A stretch of DNA of 64,000 bases, from the NCBI RefSeq assembly GCF_007747795.1, contig NZ_CP036275.1:124001-188000 (forward strand), written 5' to 3'. The DNA comes from Maioricimonas rarisocia (GTDB taxonomy: Bacteria > Planctomycetota > Planctomycetia > Planctomycetales > Planctomycetaceae). A program made the translations under genes and the position numbers. Within the stretch, counting starts at the first letter, position 1; each line of letters starts with the position of its first letter. Under the pieces are notes generated by a model. The model had not been told where the DNA came from, searched no databases, and saw nothing but the letters and a program-made list of their open reading frames with translations. Positions 31,541 to 40,267 of the stretch are shown one piece after another.

Positions 31541-31906
31541 TTACTCGGGAACGTTCGCGAGTGCTTCGTCGCGGGTGTCGTAGTGCGGCCAGAGCTTGAA
31601 CAGGCTCATGTTCTGCAGCACGTTGAGCATCTGCGGCGTGGCGGCACAGAAGAACGCCTTACCGCCACGGTTGCGCACCTCACGCAACATGGAGACCAGC
31701 GATCCGATGAACTCGGAGCCGAAGTACTCCATGTTCTGCAGATCGATGATCAGGTGCCGCGTGCCCGGCTTCATCAGCAGATCCCGCACCGCGTTCGACT
31801 CCATGTGCAGGTCCCGGTAGCGGAACGAACTGCTGTCGCCGAGCGGTGTGACGATGATCGTTTTGTCGACCTGGTCGATCTGAAAAATCTTAAGGTGTTT
31901 GACCAT
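31541..31906 (-). CDS. STAS-domain protein (anti-sigma factor antagonist-like)
   Basis: The 121-residue protein is a single STAS domain. A beta-alpha core contains RHLIIDLQNMEYFGSEFIGS, where the serine after FG is the usual phosphorylation site of SpoIIAA-type antagonists. FFCAATPQMLNVLQNMSLF forms the later helices. Such proteins act in partner-switching cascades with a kinase/anti-sigma factor and a PP2C phosphatase; neither partner is adjacent. It converges with the SDR gene (45 bp between stops). Confidence 0.85.
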   Translation of the reverse strand: MVKHLKIFQIDQVDKTIIVTPLGDSSSFRYRDLHMESNAVRDLLMKPGTRHLIIDLQNMEYFGSEFIGSLVSMLREVRNRGGKAFFCAATPQMLNVLQNMSLFKLWPHYDTRDEALANVPE

Positions 31907-32070
31907 GTCGGCGATTCTATCACTTGCGCTGTGGGTTGAAAGGCAAACCTCGCGTGCGCGGTTTCGGCCCGAGGATTCTTCCCAAGACTAGTGCGCGAAC
32001 CCGCCAAATGACAGCGGTTCGCGGATTGTTCGCGACATGTTGCGTGAGGCCCGCCGCACGTCGCCGTAAG

Positions 32071-33516
32071 TTATTGATCCGCTTGCCCCTGCAGGATCAG
32101 TAGGACTTTGACGCGGCGACCGTTCAGCCCCTGCTCGGTGGCTGTCGGCTCGGAGTCGAGCGGCTCCGGTGAAGGGGGGGCCGGCGGTCGGGCCGGAGCA
32201 GACGGCAAAGCCAGTTGATACGATTCGGTCAGCCGCCGCTTGTGAGTGCGCAGAAGCATCAGTTTTTCAAGCTGCTCTTCGTTGACCTGCATCTGCACCC
32301 CCCCGCCTGCGGACAGATTACGCTTCAGCTGTCGGAGGTTTCCTTCTCCCCTGCCGGGGTCATCGCTCCCGGCACCACCTCCAACTCCACCACGTTGCGC
32401 CGGAGCGTCGACCGGTTTCTCGCCGGCGAGACCGTTTTGACGGGGCGCAGGTGTCGCCCCGAAGGATTGTGCGACAGGAGCTTCCGGGGTCGCAGGATTC
32501 CCGGGCGACGGGGGCGCAGACTGACTGCGAACAGTCGACTGCTCGGCAGCCATCCACTTCTGTTGCATCCGGTAAGGGAGCGCTTCCGCCTTGACGGCCA
32601 GATTGTCGGACAGCTCGGCATAATCTGCATCGACATCGACGACCTCGCGAATCCCGTCGAAGTCATTCAGTGCCGCCACCACCTGGTCCTGCGGTGCTTC
32701 GACATAGAGGGCGAAGAGGCGCTGCTCTTCCTGCACCTCACGCCTGGCAGGCGTCTCTTCGACGTCCGATGGCCGGGACCGCGCTGCAACTTCGTGAATG
32801 CCGTTCTGCGACAGTAACACGCGCATCCGCCCGGCCGCTTTCTCGACATCGACGACCGTGTAATTCACCAGCACAGGAGCTTCCCCCTGCTGGCCGAGGA
32901 GCGACCGGGTTTCTCCCGGAACGGGATGGCTACCGTTGGGGAACAGCCGCTCGGAAAGCGCCGCGGAGGCACCGGCAGCCGGCGCAGCGATGCCGTTCGC
33001 CGAAAGCTCGGTGAAGCGTGGAGTTTCGTCGTTCGGGGCCAAGCCCTCATTCTCAAAGAATGCCATCGCGCCGGGGGCCGCCTCCGTCGCGGCTTCCATT
33101 CCCGCGGCGCCGAAGTTCAGACTTTCCAGTTCTGGAGCAGTCGTGACCGCGTCCGCCATCGGCGAAGCCGTGGGCGAGAGGGGCGGCCTGGTCTGGACCC
33201 ATACCGCCACCATCAACGCCAGGCTCGCCGCCAGTGCGGGGGCCAGCCATCGCTGCCAGGCGGGGCGACGGGAACGGGGCTGCGGGGCTGCGGGAGCCGT
33301 CTTCGCAATACGTTCGAGAACGGCTGAACGGATTCCGTCGGGCGTCTCGGGCACTTCGATGTCTCGAAGGGCCGCGGAAATCTCGTCGAACTCCTGAAGG
33401 ACTTCCCGCGCTTCCGGCGATTCGTTGAGGAGAGCATCAACCCGCGCACGCTCATCGTCGGCGAGTTCGCCGTCGAAGTGGGCCGACAACAGTTCCTGGT
33501 GTTCCGGTGACAACAT
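32071..33516 (-). CDS. Membrane-anchored anti-sigma factor of the upstream ECF sigma factor
   Basis: The 481-residue protein starts with an anti-sigma-like helical domain, residues 1-60 (LLSAHFDGELADDERARVDALL). It lacks the HxxxCxxC zinc site, so it would be a zinc-free anti-sigma domain. One transmembrane helix lies at about residues 90-107. A long, Pro/Ala-rich extracytoplasmic part follows, with a domain at about 225-300 (VNYTVVDVEKAAGRMRVLLSQ) and a C-terminal segment rich in Pro and Glu. Its ATG at 33516 is 4 bp after the sigma-factor stop, so the genes are translationally coupled. It should hold the sigma factor at the membrane until an envelope signal triggers release; this is inferred from the arrangement. 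Confidence 0.85.
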   Translation of the reverse strand: MLSPEHQELLSAHFDGELADDERARVDALLNESPEAREVLQEFDEISAALRDIEVPETPDGIRSAVLERIAKTAPAAPQPRSRRPAWQRWLAPALAASLALMVAVWVQTRPPLSPTASPMADAVTTAPELESLNFGAAGMEAATEAAPGAMAFFENEGLAPNDETPRFTELSANGIAAPAAGASAALSERLFPNGSHPVPGETRSLLGQQGEAPVLVNYTVVDVEKAAGRMRVLLSQNGIHEVAARSRPSDVEETPARREVQEEQRLFALYVEAPQDQVVAALNDFDGIREVVDVDADYAELSDNLAVKAEALPYRMQQKWMAAEQSTVRSQSAPPSPGNPATPEAPVAQSFGATPAPRQNGLAGEKPVDAPAQRGGVGGGAGSDDPGRGEGNLRQLKRNLSAGGGVQMQVNEEQLEKLMLLRTHKRRLTESYQLALPSAPARPPAPPSPEPLDSEPTATEQGLNGRRVKVLLILQGQADQ

Positions 33517-33520
33517 CGCT

Positions 33521-34093
33521 CTATTGCTCAGCTTTCAGGGCGCGATTGAGCTTCTCCCGCAACTCGTTTCGTGCTCGGTGGATGCGGCTGCGGACTGTTC
33601 CAACCGGACAATCCAGCAGTTCCGCAATCTGTTCGTAACGGAGGTTTTCCATTTCTTTCATCACCAGGACGGTCCGGTGATCTTCGGCAAGCTCGCTGAG
33701 GGCCTGGCGGACCAGGTCCGAACGTTCCTGGGACTGCAGGGCGTGCGAGGGATCGGTCGAAGGGCGGTGGTCGGTGGGTTCCTGACCGGTCTGATCCCGG
33801 GCCGCTTCGACCGAGATCCGGGCAATGCGTCGCTTTCGCCTGCGGCTGGCTGCCGCGTTGTACGCGATGCGAAACAGCCAGGAATAAAATGCGGAGTCGC
33901 CGCGGAAGGAATCCAGTTTCTGAAAGGCCAGTACAAAGGCATCCTGCGCGACATCGCTGGCTTCGTGCGTTGAGCCCAGCATTCGGACGAGCGTGCCGTA
34001 CAGCCGATCCTGATAGCGCGTAACAAGACCGCCGAACGCCTCGACATCGCCGGCGCGGCAGCGGTCTATCAGCTGTTGATCGTCAGTATTCAC
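33521..34093 (-). CDS. ECF-type RNA polymerase sigma factor
   Basis: The 190-residue protein has region 2 (RYQDRLYGTLVRML, DVAQDAFVLAFQKLDSFRG, YSWLFRIAYNAA) and region 4 (LSELAEDHRTVLVMKEMENL, EQIAELLDCPVGTVRSRIHR). Region 3 is absent, as in ECF sigma factors. The start is GTG at 34093 (VNTDDQQLIDRC) after AAGAGAC; the open frame upstream is not protein-like. It directs RNA polymerase to its regulon, which probably includes its own promoter (see 34111-34136). It is coupled to the anti-sigma gene at 33516 and diverges from the Nudix gene. Confidence 0.92.
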   Translation of the reverse strand: MNTDDQQLIDRCRAGDVEAFGGLVTRYQDRLYGTLVRMLGSTHEASDVAQDAFVLAFQKLDSFRGDSAFYSWLFRIAYNAAASRRRKRRIARISVEAARDQTGQEPTDHRPSTDPSHALQSQERSDLVRQALSELAEDHRTVLVMKEMENLRYEQIAELLDCPVGTVRSRIHRARNELREKLNRALKAEQ

Positions 34094-34110
34094 GTCTCTT
34101 GGTACGCTGG

Positions 34111-34136
34111 GACGCGACAGAATGTGACAAAGTTCC
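34111..34136 (-). promoter_or_regulatory. Candidate ECF autoregulatory promoter of the sigma/anti-sigma pair
   Basis: On the minus strand GGAAC (34136-34132) is followed after 17 bases by CGTC (34114-34111), the usual form of an ECF promoter (-35 GGAAC/GAAAC, -10 CGTC). It ends 18 bp before the sigma-factor GTG. The match is short, so chance remains possible. Confidence 0.4.
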
Positions 34137-34357
34137 TTCCGATCCCGAACTTCCGACCGGTATCGGTCTGTCGGACGCCCGGCTCGGCCCGGCGCAGCCA
34201 CACCATCGCCGAACTGACATGCTCGCCGAGACGCCGGCGTGTTGTCAAGTTGAAGTCCAACAACGGTTTAACCCCGGTTTCGCCATGCGGCGATGCGTGG
34301 GAGCGTGGCTGGAACGGTATCGTTTGATTCACCCAGACGTCAGAAAGTCGATGCCTC

Positions 34358-34786
34358 GTGAGTGAACTGAAAGCCTGCGGCGTGCTGGTTGTCCAGGGGG
34401 ATCCCATCCGGGATTTTCTGCTGATGAAGCATCCCGACCGGTGGGATCTGCCGAAAGGACATGTCGATCCGGGGGAGGGGGAAATTGACTGTGCCCTCCG
34501 GGAACTCGAAGAGGAAACGGGGATCTCAGCCGGAGCGATCACACTCGATCCCGATTTCCGGTTCACCCTGCAGTATCCGGTGCAGTCTCATCGGACCGGC
34601 GGCGAATGGTGGAACAAGACCCTGGTCGTCTTTCTGGGCCGGCTGCAGGCGCCTGTTGACATCACCACGACTGAGCACGAATCGTTCGCGTGGATTCCCT
34701 GGAATCCGCCGCATCGCATTCAGGAGAAGACGATCGACCCGTTGCTGGCCTCTGTCGAAGCGTTCGTTGCCGCCCGCGATCGATGA
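34358..34786 (+). CDS. Nudix hydrolase
   Basis: The 142-residue protein has a perfect Nudix box, G34 to I56: GHVDPGE, then seven residues, then RELEEETGI, which coordinates Mg2+ for diphosphate hydrolysis. KHPDRWDLPKGHVDPGEGE resembles the diadenosine-tetraphosphate (Ap4A) hydrolase group, so a dinucleoside polyphosphate or NTP substrate is likely but not shown. The start is GTG at 34358; an overlapping ATG at 34351 is out of frame. It is divergent from the ECF sigma gene. Confidence 0.88.
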   Translation: MSELKACGVLVVQGDPIRDFLLMKHPDRWDLPKGHVDPGEGEIDCALRELEEETGISAGAITLDPDFRFTLQYPVQSHRTGGEWWNKTLVVFLGRLQAPVDITTTEHESFAWIPWNPPHRIQEKTIDPLLASVEAFVAARDR

Positions 34787-35242
34787 GCCGAGCCGTCGCT
34801 GTTTCGGATCGACGTGGTTCGATCCGACCCGATCGTGCATTGTGCCGCCCCTGCAAATCGTGCCTGCCGCTGCATTTTGAAGGGATTGCCCGGCTCCGGG
34901 CCCGGCGCGTATAATGCCGCGTTCTCGATAATCCAGACTTTCACATGCGCTCCCGGCCTCCGGGACACACGCGCGAAGCGATTGCCCGACGTGTCTTTCG
35001 TGGGCGATCCGTTGTTCGGACATGTGGGTACGACCTGTCCCTGTCTTGAACGGGACGGGATATGGGCCTCGCTCGAGGACGCCCACAACCGGTCAGCGCG
35101 ACTCGATCGCGCTCCGGGTACGTCGACATTCAAGCCATTGGGGCTGCATTGCGCTCAGAGTGCGCCCCATTGATTACCTGTTGAGGCGGTCCCGGTCTGC
35201 CCGTAGAGAGGACTGTCCGCCACACTTCTCAGGAGTGACTTT
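34787..35242. other. Intergenic region with a candidate promoter and long leader
   Basis: These 456 bp between the Nudix and DUF1559 genes contain no protein-like frame. A good sigma-70-type promoter lies at 34886-34915. If used, it gives a leader of about 320 nt before the DUF1559 ATG, long enough for a regulatory RNA structure, although I recognise no known riboswitch. Confidence 0.5.
34886..34915 (+). promoter_or_regulatory. Candidate sigma-70 promoter (TTGCCC-18-TATAAT)
   Basis: A -35 box TTGCCC (34886-34891) and a perfect -10 box TATAAT (34910-34915) are separated by 18 bp. It points towards the DUF1559 gene. A perfect TATAAT is uncommon in sequence this GC-rich. Confidence 0.5.
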
Positions 35243-36256
35243 ATGAGAATGCGTCGTCGAGGTTTTACACTCATCGAGCTGCTGGTGGTGATCGCCATCA
35301 TCGCCATCCTGATTGCTCTCTTGCTGCCGGCCGTGCAGCAGGCACGCGAAGCGGCCCGCCGCTCGCAGTGCAAGAACAATCTCAAGCAGCTGGGCCTGGC
35401 CCTGCATAATTACCACGACACCTACGGTGTCTTTCCGTACCGGCAGGGGGGAACGAATCAGTCCACCCACAACTGGGGCCGCCTGAGTGGGTTCGTCGGC
35501 CTGCTGCCGTACGTCGACCAGGGCCCGCTGTTCAATCAGATTTCCTCGGAGCTGGTCGACGGCGGAACGACCTATCCGCCGATGGGACCGAACCCGTGGA
35601 ACGGCAACTACCCGCCGTGGCAGCAGACGATTCCCGTGCTTCTCTGTCCTTCTGAAACGAGTCATAGCGCGTCCGACAGCATCGGCGATACGACCTATGG
35701 CTTTGTTGCCGGCGATACGCACAACACGAACTCCTCCAACCCGCGGGGTATGTTCGGTCTGCGGTCGAGCACCCGCTTCAGCGACATTCTCGACGGGTCG
35801 AGTAACACCATCGCCATGGCCGAAATGAAGTTCCCGGTGCAGTCCGGAGACATCGGTCATACCGCTGTCGGCTCGAACTTCACCGTTCCGACCGATTGTC
35901 TGGCGACGTACAACCCGACCACCCGGCAGTACACGGTGACCGCCCACGCCTGGAAGGGACGCCGCTGGTCGGACGGTGGAGCCGGTTCGACCGCCGTGAC
36001 CACCACGATGCCGCCGAACTCTCCCTCCTGCTCGCATAACAACCACGATGCCCAGAACGGTTTCTATTCGGCGGGCAGTGCCCACGTCGGTGGATGCCAC
36101 ACTCTCATGGGTGACGGCTCGGTGCAGTTCATCAGCGAGAACATCGACACCGGCAACCTCAGCGTCGACGCTGCGACCGTCGGTGGCGTGAGCCCCTACG
36201 GCGTGTGGGGCGCACTCGGAACCAAGGCGGGCGGCGAAGTGGTCGGCGAGTTCTGA
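35243..36256 (+). CDS. DUF1559 protein with prepilin-type N-terminus
   Basis: The 337-residue protein starts [19 protein letters not shown]. This is a type IV pilin-like (type II secretion pseudopilin) leader cut before F8 by a prepilin peptidase, followed by one hydrophobic helix. DUF1559 follows with its characteristic features: [20 protein letters not shown], the repeated Asn/Pro/Gly-rich loops, a [20 protein letters not shown] end and a late NIDTGNL. DUF1559 proteins are a hallmark of planctomycetes and occur in many copies; their function, probably in the envelope or pili, is unknown. AGGAG precedes the ATG at 35243. It is probably co-transcribed with the lipoprotein gene at 36366. Confidence 0.95.
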   Translation: MRMRRRGFTLIELLVVIAIIAILIALLLPAVQQAREAARRSQCKNNLKQLGLALHNYHDTYGVFPYRQGGTNQSTHNWGRLSGFVGLLPYVDQGPLFNQISSELVDGGTTYPPMGPNPWNGNYPPWQQTIPVLLCPSETSHSASDSIGDTTYGFVAGDTHNTNSSNPRGMFGLRSSTRFSDILDGSSNTIAMAEMKFPVQSGDIGHTAVGSNFTVPTDCLATYNPTTRQYTVTAHAWKGRRWSDGGAGSTAVTTTMPPNSPSCSHNNHDAQNGFYSAGSAHVGGCHTLMGDGSVQFISENIDTGNLSVDAATVGGVSPYGVWGALGTKAGGEVVGEF

Positions 36257-36292
36257 TCGGTCACCCGATCCGCAATCAGATGACGGTTTACG

Positions 36293-36324
36293 CATGGCGG
36301 TTTCCTGTACGGGAAGCCGCCATG
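36293..36324. promoter_or_regulatory. Hairpin between the DUF1559 and lipoprotein genes
   Basis: CATGGCGG and CCGCCATG form an 8-bp stem extended by TTCC/GGAA around a TGTAC loop. No T-tract follows, so it is more likely a processing or mRNA-stability element that sets the ratio of the two products than a full terminator. Confidence 0.5.
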
Positions 36325-36365
36325 TCTGTTCACGGCGGCAACGTGCCGCGATGAGGAGCAACAGG

Positions 36366-36845
36366 ATGAAATTCAATACACGAACGCGTGCCGCGGCAGC
36401 TTGTGCAATGCTGCTGTCCCTGGCCGCAGTTGGTTGCAGCGGTTCGTCGGGCGATCAGTGGACCGAAGGCCGTCCCGAGACCGTCCCGGTCACCGGCGTG
36501 GTGACTCTCAACGGTGAGCCACTGGAGGGCGCCACCGTGGCGTTCGAGCCACAGGGAGGCGAGCACGCTGCGTATGGACGGACCGATGAAGAAGGTCGCT
36601 TCGTGCTGACCACCTTCGAAGACGGCGATGGCGCTGTTGCCGGCGGATACGTCGTGAGTGTCCGGAAGTCGGAAGTCGTCACGACGCCCAACCCGCAGGA
36701 TCCCAACGGGCCGCCGCTGAAGTCGGAGCAGATCGACTACGTTCCCGAGAAGTACACCCGCTCGCGGACGTCGGAGCTGGAGGCACTTGTCTCGGCCGAC
36801 GGCGAGAACGAGTTCACCTTCACGCTCGAAGGCCAGCCGGGCTGA
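36366..36845 (+). CDS. Small lipoprotein, carboxypeptidase-regulatory-like
   Basis: The 159-residue protein starts at ATG 36366, with GAGGAG upstream. A leader with the lipobox LAAVGCS ends at about residue 22, so the cysteine should be lipidated. The mature part is a beta-sandwich (VTGVVTLNGEPLEGATVAFE, YGRTDEEGRFVLTT, GGYVVSVRKSE). Small transthyretin-like or carboxypeptidase-regulatory lipoproteins commonly accompany DUF1559 genes in planctomycetes, and here it follows one at 109 bp. The role is not known; a structural partner of the DUF1559 protein is the simplest inference. Confidence 0.88.
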   Translation: MKFNTRTRAAAACAMLLSLAAVGCSGSSGDQWTEGRPETVPVTGVVTLNGEPLEGATVAFEPQGGEHAAYGRTDEEGRFVLTTFEDGDGAVAGGYVVSVRKSEVVTTPNPQDPNGPPLKSEQIDYVPEKYTRSRTSELEALVSADGENEFTFTLEGQPG

Positions 36846-36865
36846 TCGGGCGGCAGCGTAACTGC

Positions 36866-37852
36866 TTACGACGTCGAGGCCGACTGCGGGTTCTCTTCCC
36901 GCTCCGCCTCGGCGTTTTTCTTGCGCGGTGTCGAGTCACCACCATTGCCGCGGCGATTGACCAGCAGAATCCCCACCGCCACGCACAGCCCCGACAGGAA
37001 CAGCCAGCTCGACAGGTTGTCCCCGCGAATCATCACGCCAGCCGCCACGCCAAAGACCGGCGTCGCAAAGCTGAAGACCGAGATCTGCGACGCACTGTGG
37101 TGACGCAGCAGCCACGCCTGGGCCGCAAAGCAGAATCCTGAGACCGCCAGTCCGGCGTAGAGCAGGGCGGCAATGACGGACGGCGGTGCCGACGCACCGC
37201 TGAAGTCCTCAAAGGTCGCGGCGTACGCGAAGAACAGCACCGTCCCGATCAGATCGTGCCACAGAATCAGCGTGCCGGAGTCCATCTGCTTCACCGCCGA
37301 GCGGGTGAACACCACCTTCAGTGACAGCAGGAAGCCGCTCACCAGCAGAAAGAGATCGCCCGCCAGCGTCGGTACGTCCCGCTGTGTTGCCGCATCGTCA
37401 CCCGTCGTCGCCAGCAGCAGCACGACGCCGCCGGCGGCGAGCATCAGCCCCGCCAGCTGCACCGCCCGCAGGCGATAGGTGCGCAGCAGAAAGTGTTCGA
37501 TCCCGGCCACCCAGAACACGAACGTATTCACGAACAGTGTGCCGTGCGACGAGTTCGACCGCTCCAGACCCCAGTTGAACGTGCTGATCTGCAGAAACAG
37601 CAGCAGACCCAGAATCGACACCGGGCGGATCTGCGAGCGGGTGATTACGATCGGGCTCCCCTCGAGGCGGCACCAGGCGACCATGAAGAGCGTGGCCAGT
37701 CCGAAGCGGACGCCCCCCACGAAGACCGGCGGCAACGTGTCGACCGCGATGCGGTTCGAGACGGCCGTTCCGCCCCACAGCATGGCCGTCAGCAGGGCCA
37801 GCGCTGCACCGAGCGCTCCGACAGATCGAGGAGACGAGGATGACGATTCCAC
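36866..37852 (-). CDS. EamA/DMT-superfamily transporter
   Basis: The 328-residue protein has two EamA repeats and about ten hydrophobic helices. The first repeat includes LLTAMLWGGTAVSNRIAV and the second GDLFLLVSGFLLSLKVVFTR. DMT transporters of this type export or import small metabolites; the substrate cannot be read from sequence. The start is GTG at 37852. The Ser/Glu/Lys-rich C-terminal tail of about 25 residues is cytoplasmic. It converges with the lipoprotein gene. Confidence 0.88.
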   Translation of the reverse strand: MESSSSSPRSVGALGAALALLTAMLWGGTAVSNRIAVDTLPPVFVGGVRFGLATLFMVAWCRLEGSPIVITRSQIRPVSILGLLLFLQISTFNWGLERSNSSHGTLFVNTFVFWVAGIEHFLLRTYRLRAVQLAGLMLAAGGVVLLLATTGDDAATQRDVPTLAGDLFLLVSGFLLSLKVVFTRSAVKQMDSGTLILWHDLIGTVLFFAYAATFEDFSGASAPPSVIAALLYAGLAVSGFCFAAQAWLLRHHSASQISVFSFATPVFGVAAGVMIRGDNLSSWLFLSGLCVAVGILLVNRRGNGGDSTPRKKNAEAEREENPQSASTS

Positions 37853-37954
37853 GACGGAAACGGGACTTTCTGCAACGAATTCGGGCGGGCACCGCCGGCC
37901 CGCGGCATCGAGCCGCGGCGGCAGCGGTGATTCAGGTGGCGGGAAGGCGGCACG

Positions 37955-39205
37955 TCAGTCGAGGAAGGCGGCCAGCACCTGCAGCAGGCGATCCACTTCC
38001 TCAGCCGTGTTGTAGTGCAGCAGCCCGACCCGCAATGTCCCTTCCGGTTCCAGACCGAGTGTCTCGGTCAACGGGAGGGCATAATGATTGCCGGACCAGA
38101 CGCACAACCCCTGGTCCGCAAGATGCTCTGCGATCGCGCGGGGGGTGTGCCGCTCATGCGTGAATGATACGGTCGGGACCCGCTGCGTGAACCGCTCCGG
38201 GTCGGTAATCCCCCAGATCGTCACCCCCGGGATCTGCTGCAGCCCCTCGACCAGCCGCTGCCCCAACTCGCGCTCGTAATCTCCGATGGCCCTGTACGCG
38301 GCAGCCAGACACTTCCGCCGGCCGGCATCGGGCCCCGCTGCGGAGCGGCCGATTGCTGCCAGGTAGTCGATCGCTGCAGTCAGGCCGGCAATCCCCTCGT
38401 GGTTCTGCGTCCCGGTCATCCAGCGTCCCGGAAGTGCGTCGGGAGACGGCCTCAGCTTGAACGGCTGCACCGTCTCCAGCAGCTCGCGGCGTCCCCACAG
38501 CATTCCGACGTGCGGACCGAAGAACTTGTAGCCCGAACAGGCCAGAAAGTCGCAGCCCAGTCCGGCGACGTCGATCAGTCCATGCGGGGCGTAGTGGACG
38601 GCGTCGACGAACGTCATCGCGCCTGCGGAGTGCGATTCGGCGACGATCTCCTCGAGCGGATTGATCGTACCGGCCGCATTGGATGCGTAACCGACCGCCA
38701 CCAGCCGCGTCCGGTTTGAGAGTGCGTCCCGAAAGCTCCCCAGGTCGAGCGTGCAGTCGTCGGCGACCACGTCGATGTATCGCACCCGGGCCCGTGCCGT
38801 CCGGGCCGCAAGAACCCATGGCGTGACATTCGCATCGTGGTCGAGCCGGCTGACGATGATCTCGTCCTCGGGTCCCCACGTCGCCGCCAGCGCCCGGCTG
38901 AGCGCCAGCGTCATCGTCGTCATGTTCGGGCCGAATGCGATCGTGTCCGGATCGTCGGTGCCGACCAGGTCCGCAGCGGCCTCCCGCCCAGCCTGCAGCG
39001 TCGCATCCGTTTCGCGGCTGGTGTCGAACGGTGCCCCGCAGTTCGCGTTGCGGTTGGCGAGGTAATCGGCAACGGCATCGATGACCGATTGCGGCACCTG
39101 GCTGCCGGCCGGGCCGTCAAAGTACGCGACCGGCTGCCCGTTATGAGTCCGATCGAGGGCCGGGAAGTGAGTTCGCAGTTCGTCGACGGGCAGGGCAGAA
39201 CTCAT
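37955..39205 (-). CDS. Cysteine desulfurase-like protein (class V aminotransferase)
   Basis: The 416-residue PLP enzyme has the class V aminotransferase fold. ANRNANCGAPF and TIAFGPNMTTMTLALSRAL come early, and FVDAVHYAPHGLIDV is the PLP-binding strand. The Schiff-base lysine lies in ACSGYKFFGPHVG. The sequence corresponds to the cysteine desulfurase-like group (TIGR01976 type), related to SufS/CsdA but of uncertain substrate. The conserved active-site cysteine loop of true desulfurases is not obvious. No suf or isc gene is adjacent. The start is ATG at 39205. It may lie in an operon with the DMT transporter 102 bp downstream. Confidence 0.88.
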   Translation of the reverse strand: MSSALPVDELRTHFPALDRTHNGQPVAYFDGPAGSQVPQSVIDAVADYLANRNANCGAPFDTSRETDATLQAGREAAADLVGTDDPDTIAFGPNMTTMTLALSRALAATWGPEDEIIVSRLDHDANVTPWVLAARTARARVRYIDVVADDCTLDLGSFRDALSNRTRLVAVGYASNAAGTINPLEEIVAESHSAGAMTFVDAVHYAPHGLIDVAGLGCDFLACSGYKFFGPHVGMLWGRRELLETVQPFKLRPSPDALPGRWMTGTQNHEGIAGLTAAIDYLAAIGRSAAGPDAGRRKCLAAAYRAIGDYERELGQRLVEGLQQIPGVTIWGITDPERFTQRVPTVSFTHERHTPRAIAEHLADQGLCVWSGNHYALPLTETLGLEPEGTLRVGLLHYNTAEEVDRLLQVLAAFLD

Positions 39206-39328
39206 CGCGCGTATGCCTTCCGGTCGTCAGTTCAGTGATCCTCCGCGTGCGCAGCACTCCACGGTAGCAGGAGAGGGGAGACCGGCGGAAGTCTGACCGA
39301 CCGTTCCAGACAGGGGCCGGCGGCCGGG

Positions 39329-39817
39329 TTACGCCCGGGGCGTCCGGAATCCGATGCGGGCGTAGAAGGCCTCGTCCAGCACCATGGACTGCTGCTCGCA
39401 TTCCGGGCAGCGCACCAGCGCCCGCGCGATGACTTCGCGGTGATGCTCGAGGTACTCGTCCACCCACGCGAACCGGCGGTCGAATCGGAAGTGGCTGCGC
39501 TGGAGGAACTCTCGCAGTTCCGGGTCGCGGTCGAGGATGGCGTCGACCGCCCCGTCGTCACCGGCTCTGGCCCCGGAGGAGGCAACCTTGTCGGCCAGCA
39601 GCGGATGCCGCGTTCCCGGAAAGTCCGTGAGAATCTCGTTGATGCGAAGCAGCAGCCGGTACTCTGCACAGAGGCGGTGATACAGGGTGGAGTCGATCAG
39701 AAACTGCTTCTCGGGTTGCGTCAGACCGACCCGCCGTTGCGACAGGCCGCACTGCGGACATTCGACCGGCACGTCGCTGTCGCCGATGTCATCCGCATCC
39801 GGCATGAAGAGCGTCAC
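39329..39817 (-). CDS. Hypothetical protein with two CPxC zinc-knuckle motifs
   Basis: The roughly 162-residue protein has CPQC near residue 22 and CPEC near residue 138, which probably form one zinc site across the fold. Between them is a helical segment (DSTLYHRLCAEYRLLLRINE, REFLQRSHFRFDRRFAWVD). A GTG at 39817 follows AGAGG at a good distance; an ATG four codons later is an alternative. No known family is recognised. It lies 123 bp upstream of the desulfurase-like gene on the same strand. Confidence 0.65.
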   Translation of the reverse strand: MTLFMPDADDIGDSDVPVECPQCGLSQRRVGLTQPEKQFLIDSTLYHRLCAEYRLLLRINEILTDFPGTRHPLLADKVASSGARAGDDGAVDAILDRDPELREFLQRSHFRFDRRFAWVDEYLEHHREVIARALVRCPECEQQSMVLDEAFYARIGFRTPRA

Positions 39818-40167
39818 GCTGGCCTCTCGAAGCAATGGACTGTCGACCGGACCCTGTTCTCATTTTCAGTATCTCCAGCGTGCCCGACTGCGGCCACCCC
39901 AACTGCCGAGGGCCGCTGGTGGCTTGCCTGCCCGCGCGAACGGCACAGACCACACCTGGGCTGAGCATTCTGTTGCTGGAATGCAGGAATCTGGGGGTGG
40001 TGATCTCCGGAGGATCTGTTTCATTTCTCTTCCGCTCACGCAGGCGCAGTGAGGTCGTAGGGCAGGCTCTGCCTGCCGCCCATCAGATTAAAGTTTGTGC
40101 TGCCTGTATGGTCGTCAGGCGAAGCCTGACCTACGGACTCTGTGGTAAGCGTGAACCACGTAGGGCC
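39818..40167. other. Repeat-containing gap before the IS4 element
   Basis: No gene is seen. Two hairpins stand out: GGCAGGC-tct-GCCTGCC (40061-40077) and GTCAGGC-gaa-GCCTGAC (40114-40130). A GTCAGGC..GCCTGAC type palindrome recurs at 55774-55794 and, as GTCAGGCTCCGCCTGAC, at 62289-62305. The hairpin that was split by the IS begins at 40164. Confidence 0.6.
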
Positions 40168-40211
40168 GGCTATTGCCCAATGGCACTAAGTTTGTATTGA
40201 CATGGAAGAGT

Positions 40212-40260
40212 GCCTCCTGACACAAGTCGTTTGTGCAAAACGGTATTCGTGTCAGGAGGC
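40212..40260 (+). promoter_or_regulatory. Hairpin hiding the transposase ribosome-binding site
   Basis: GCCTCCTGACAC (40212-40223) and GTGTCAGGAGGC (40249-40260) form a perfect 12-bp stem. The 3' arm contains the AGGAGG Shine-Dalgarno of the transposase ATG at 40268. Transcripts entering from outside the element would fold this stem and not be translated. This is a known way for IS elements to limit their own transposase. Confidence 0.75.
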
Positions 40261-40267
40261 CTCAAAG

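Noticed and set aside
35174-36376. A 400-codon minus-strand frame
   Set aside because: Antisense to the DUF1559 gene, which is recognisable throughout.
40170-40175. A 6-bp target duplication CTATTG for the IS4 element
   Set aside because: The repeats extend to 10 bp (GGCTATTGCC) when the inverted repeats are taken to start at CAATGG, which fits IS4-type elements better.
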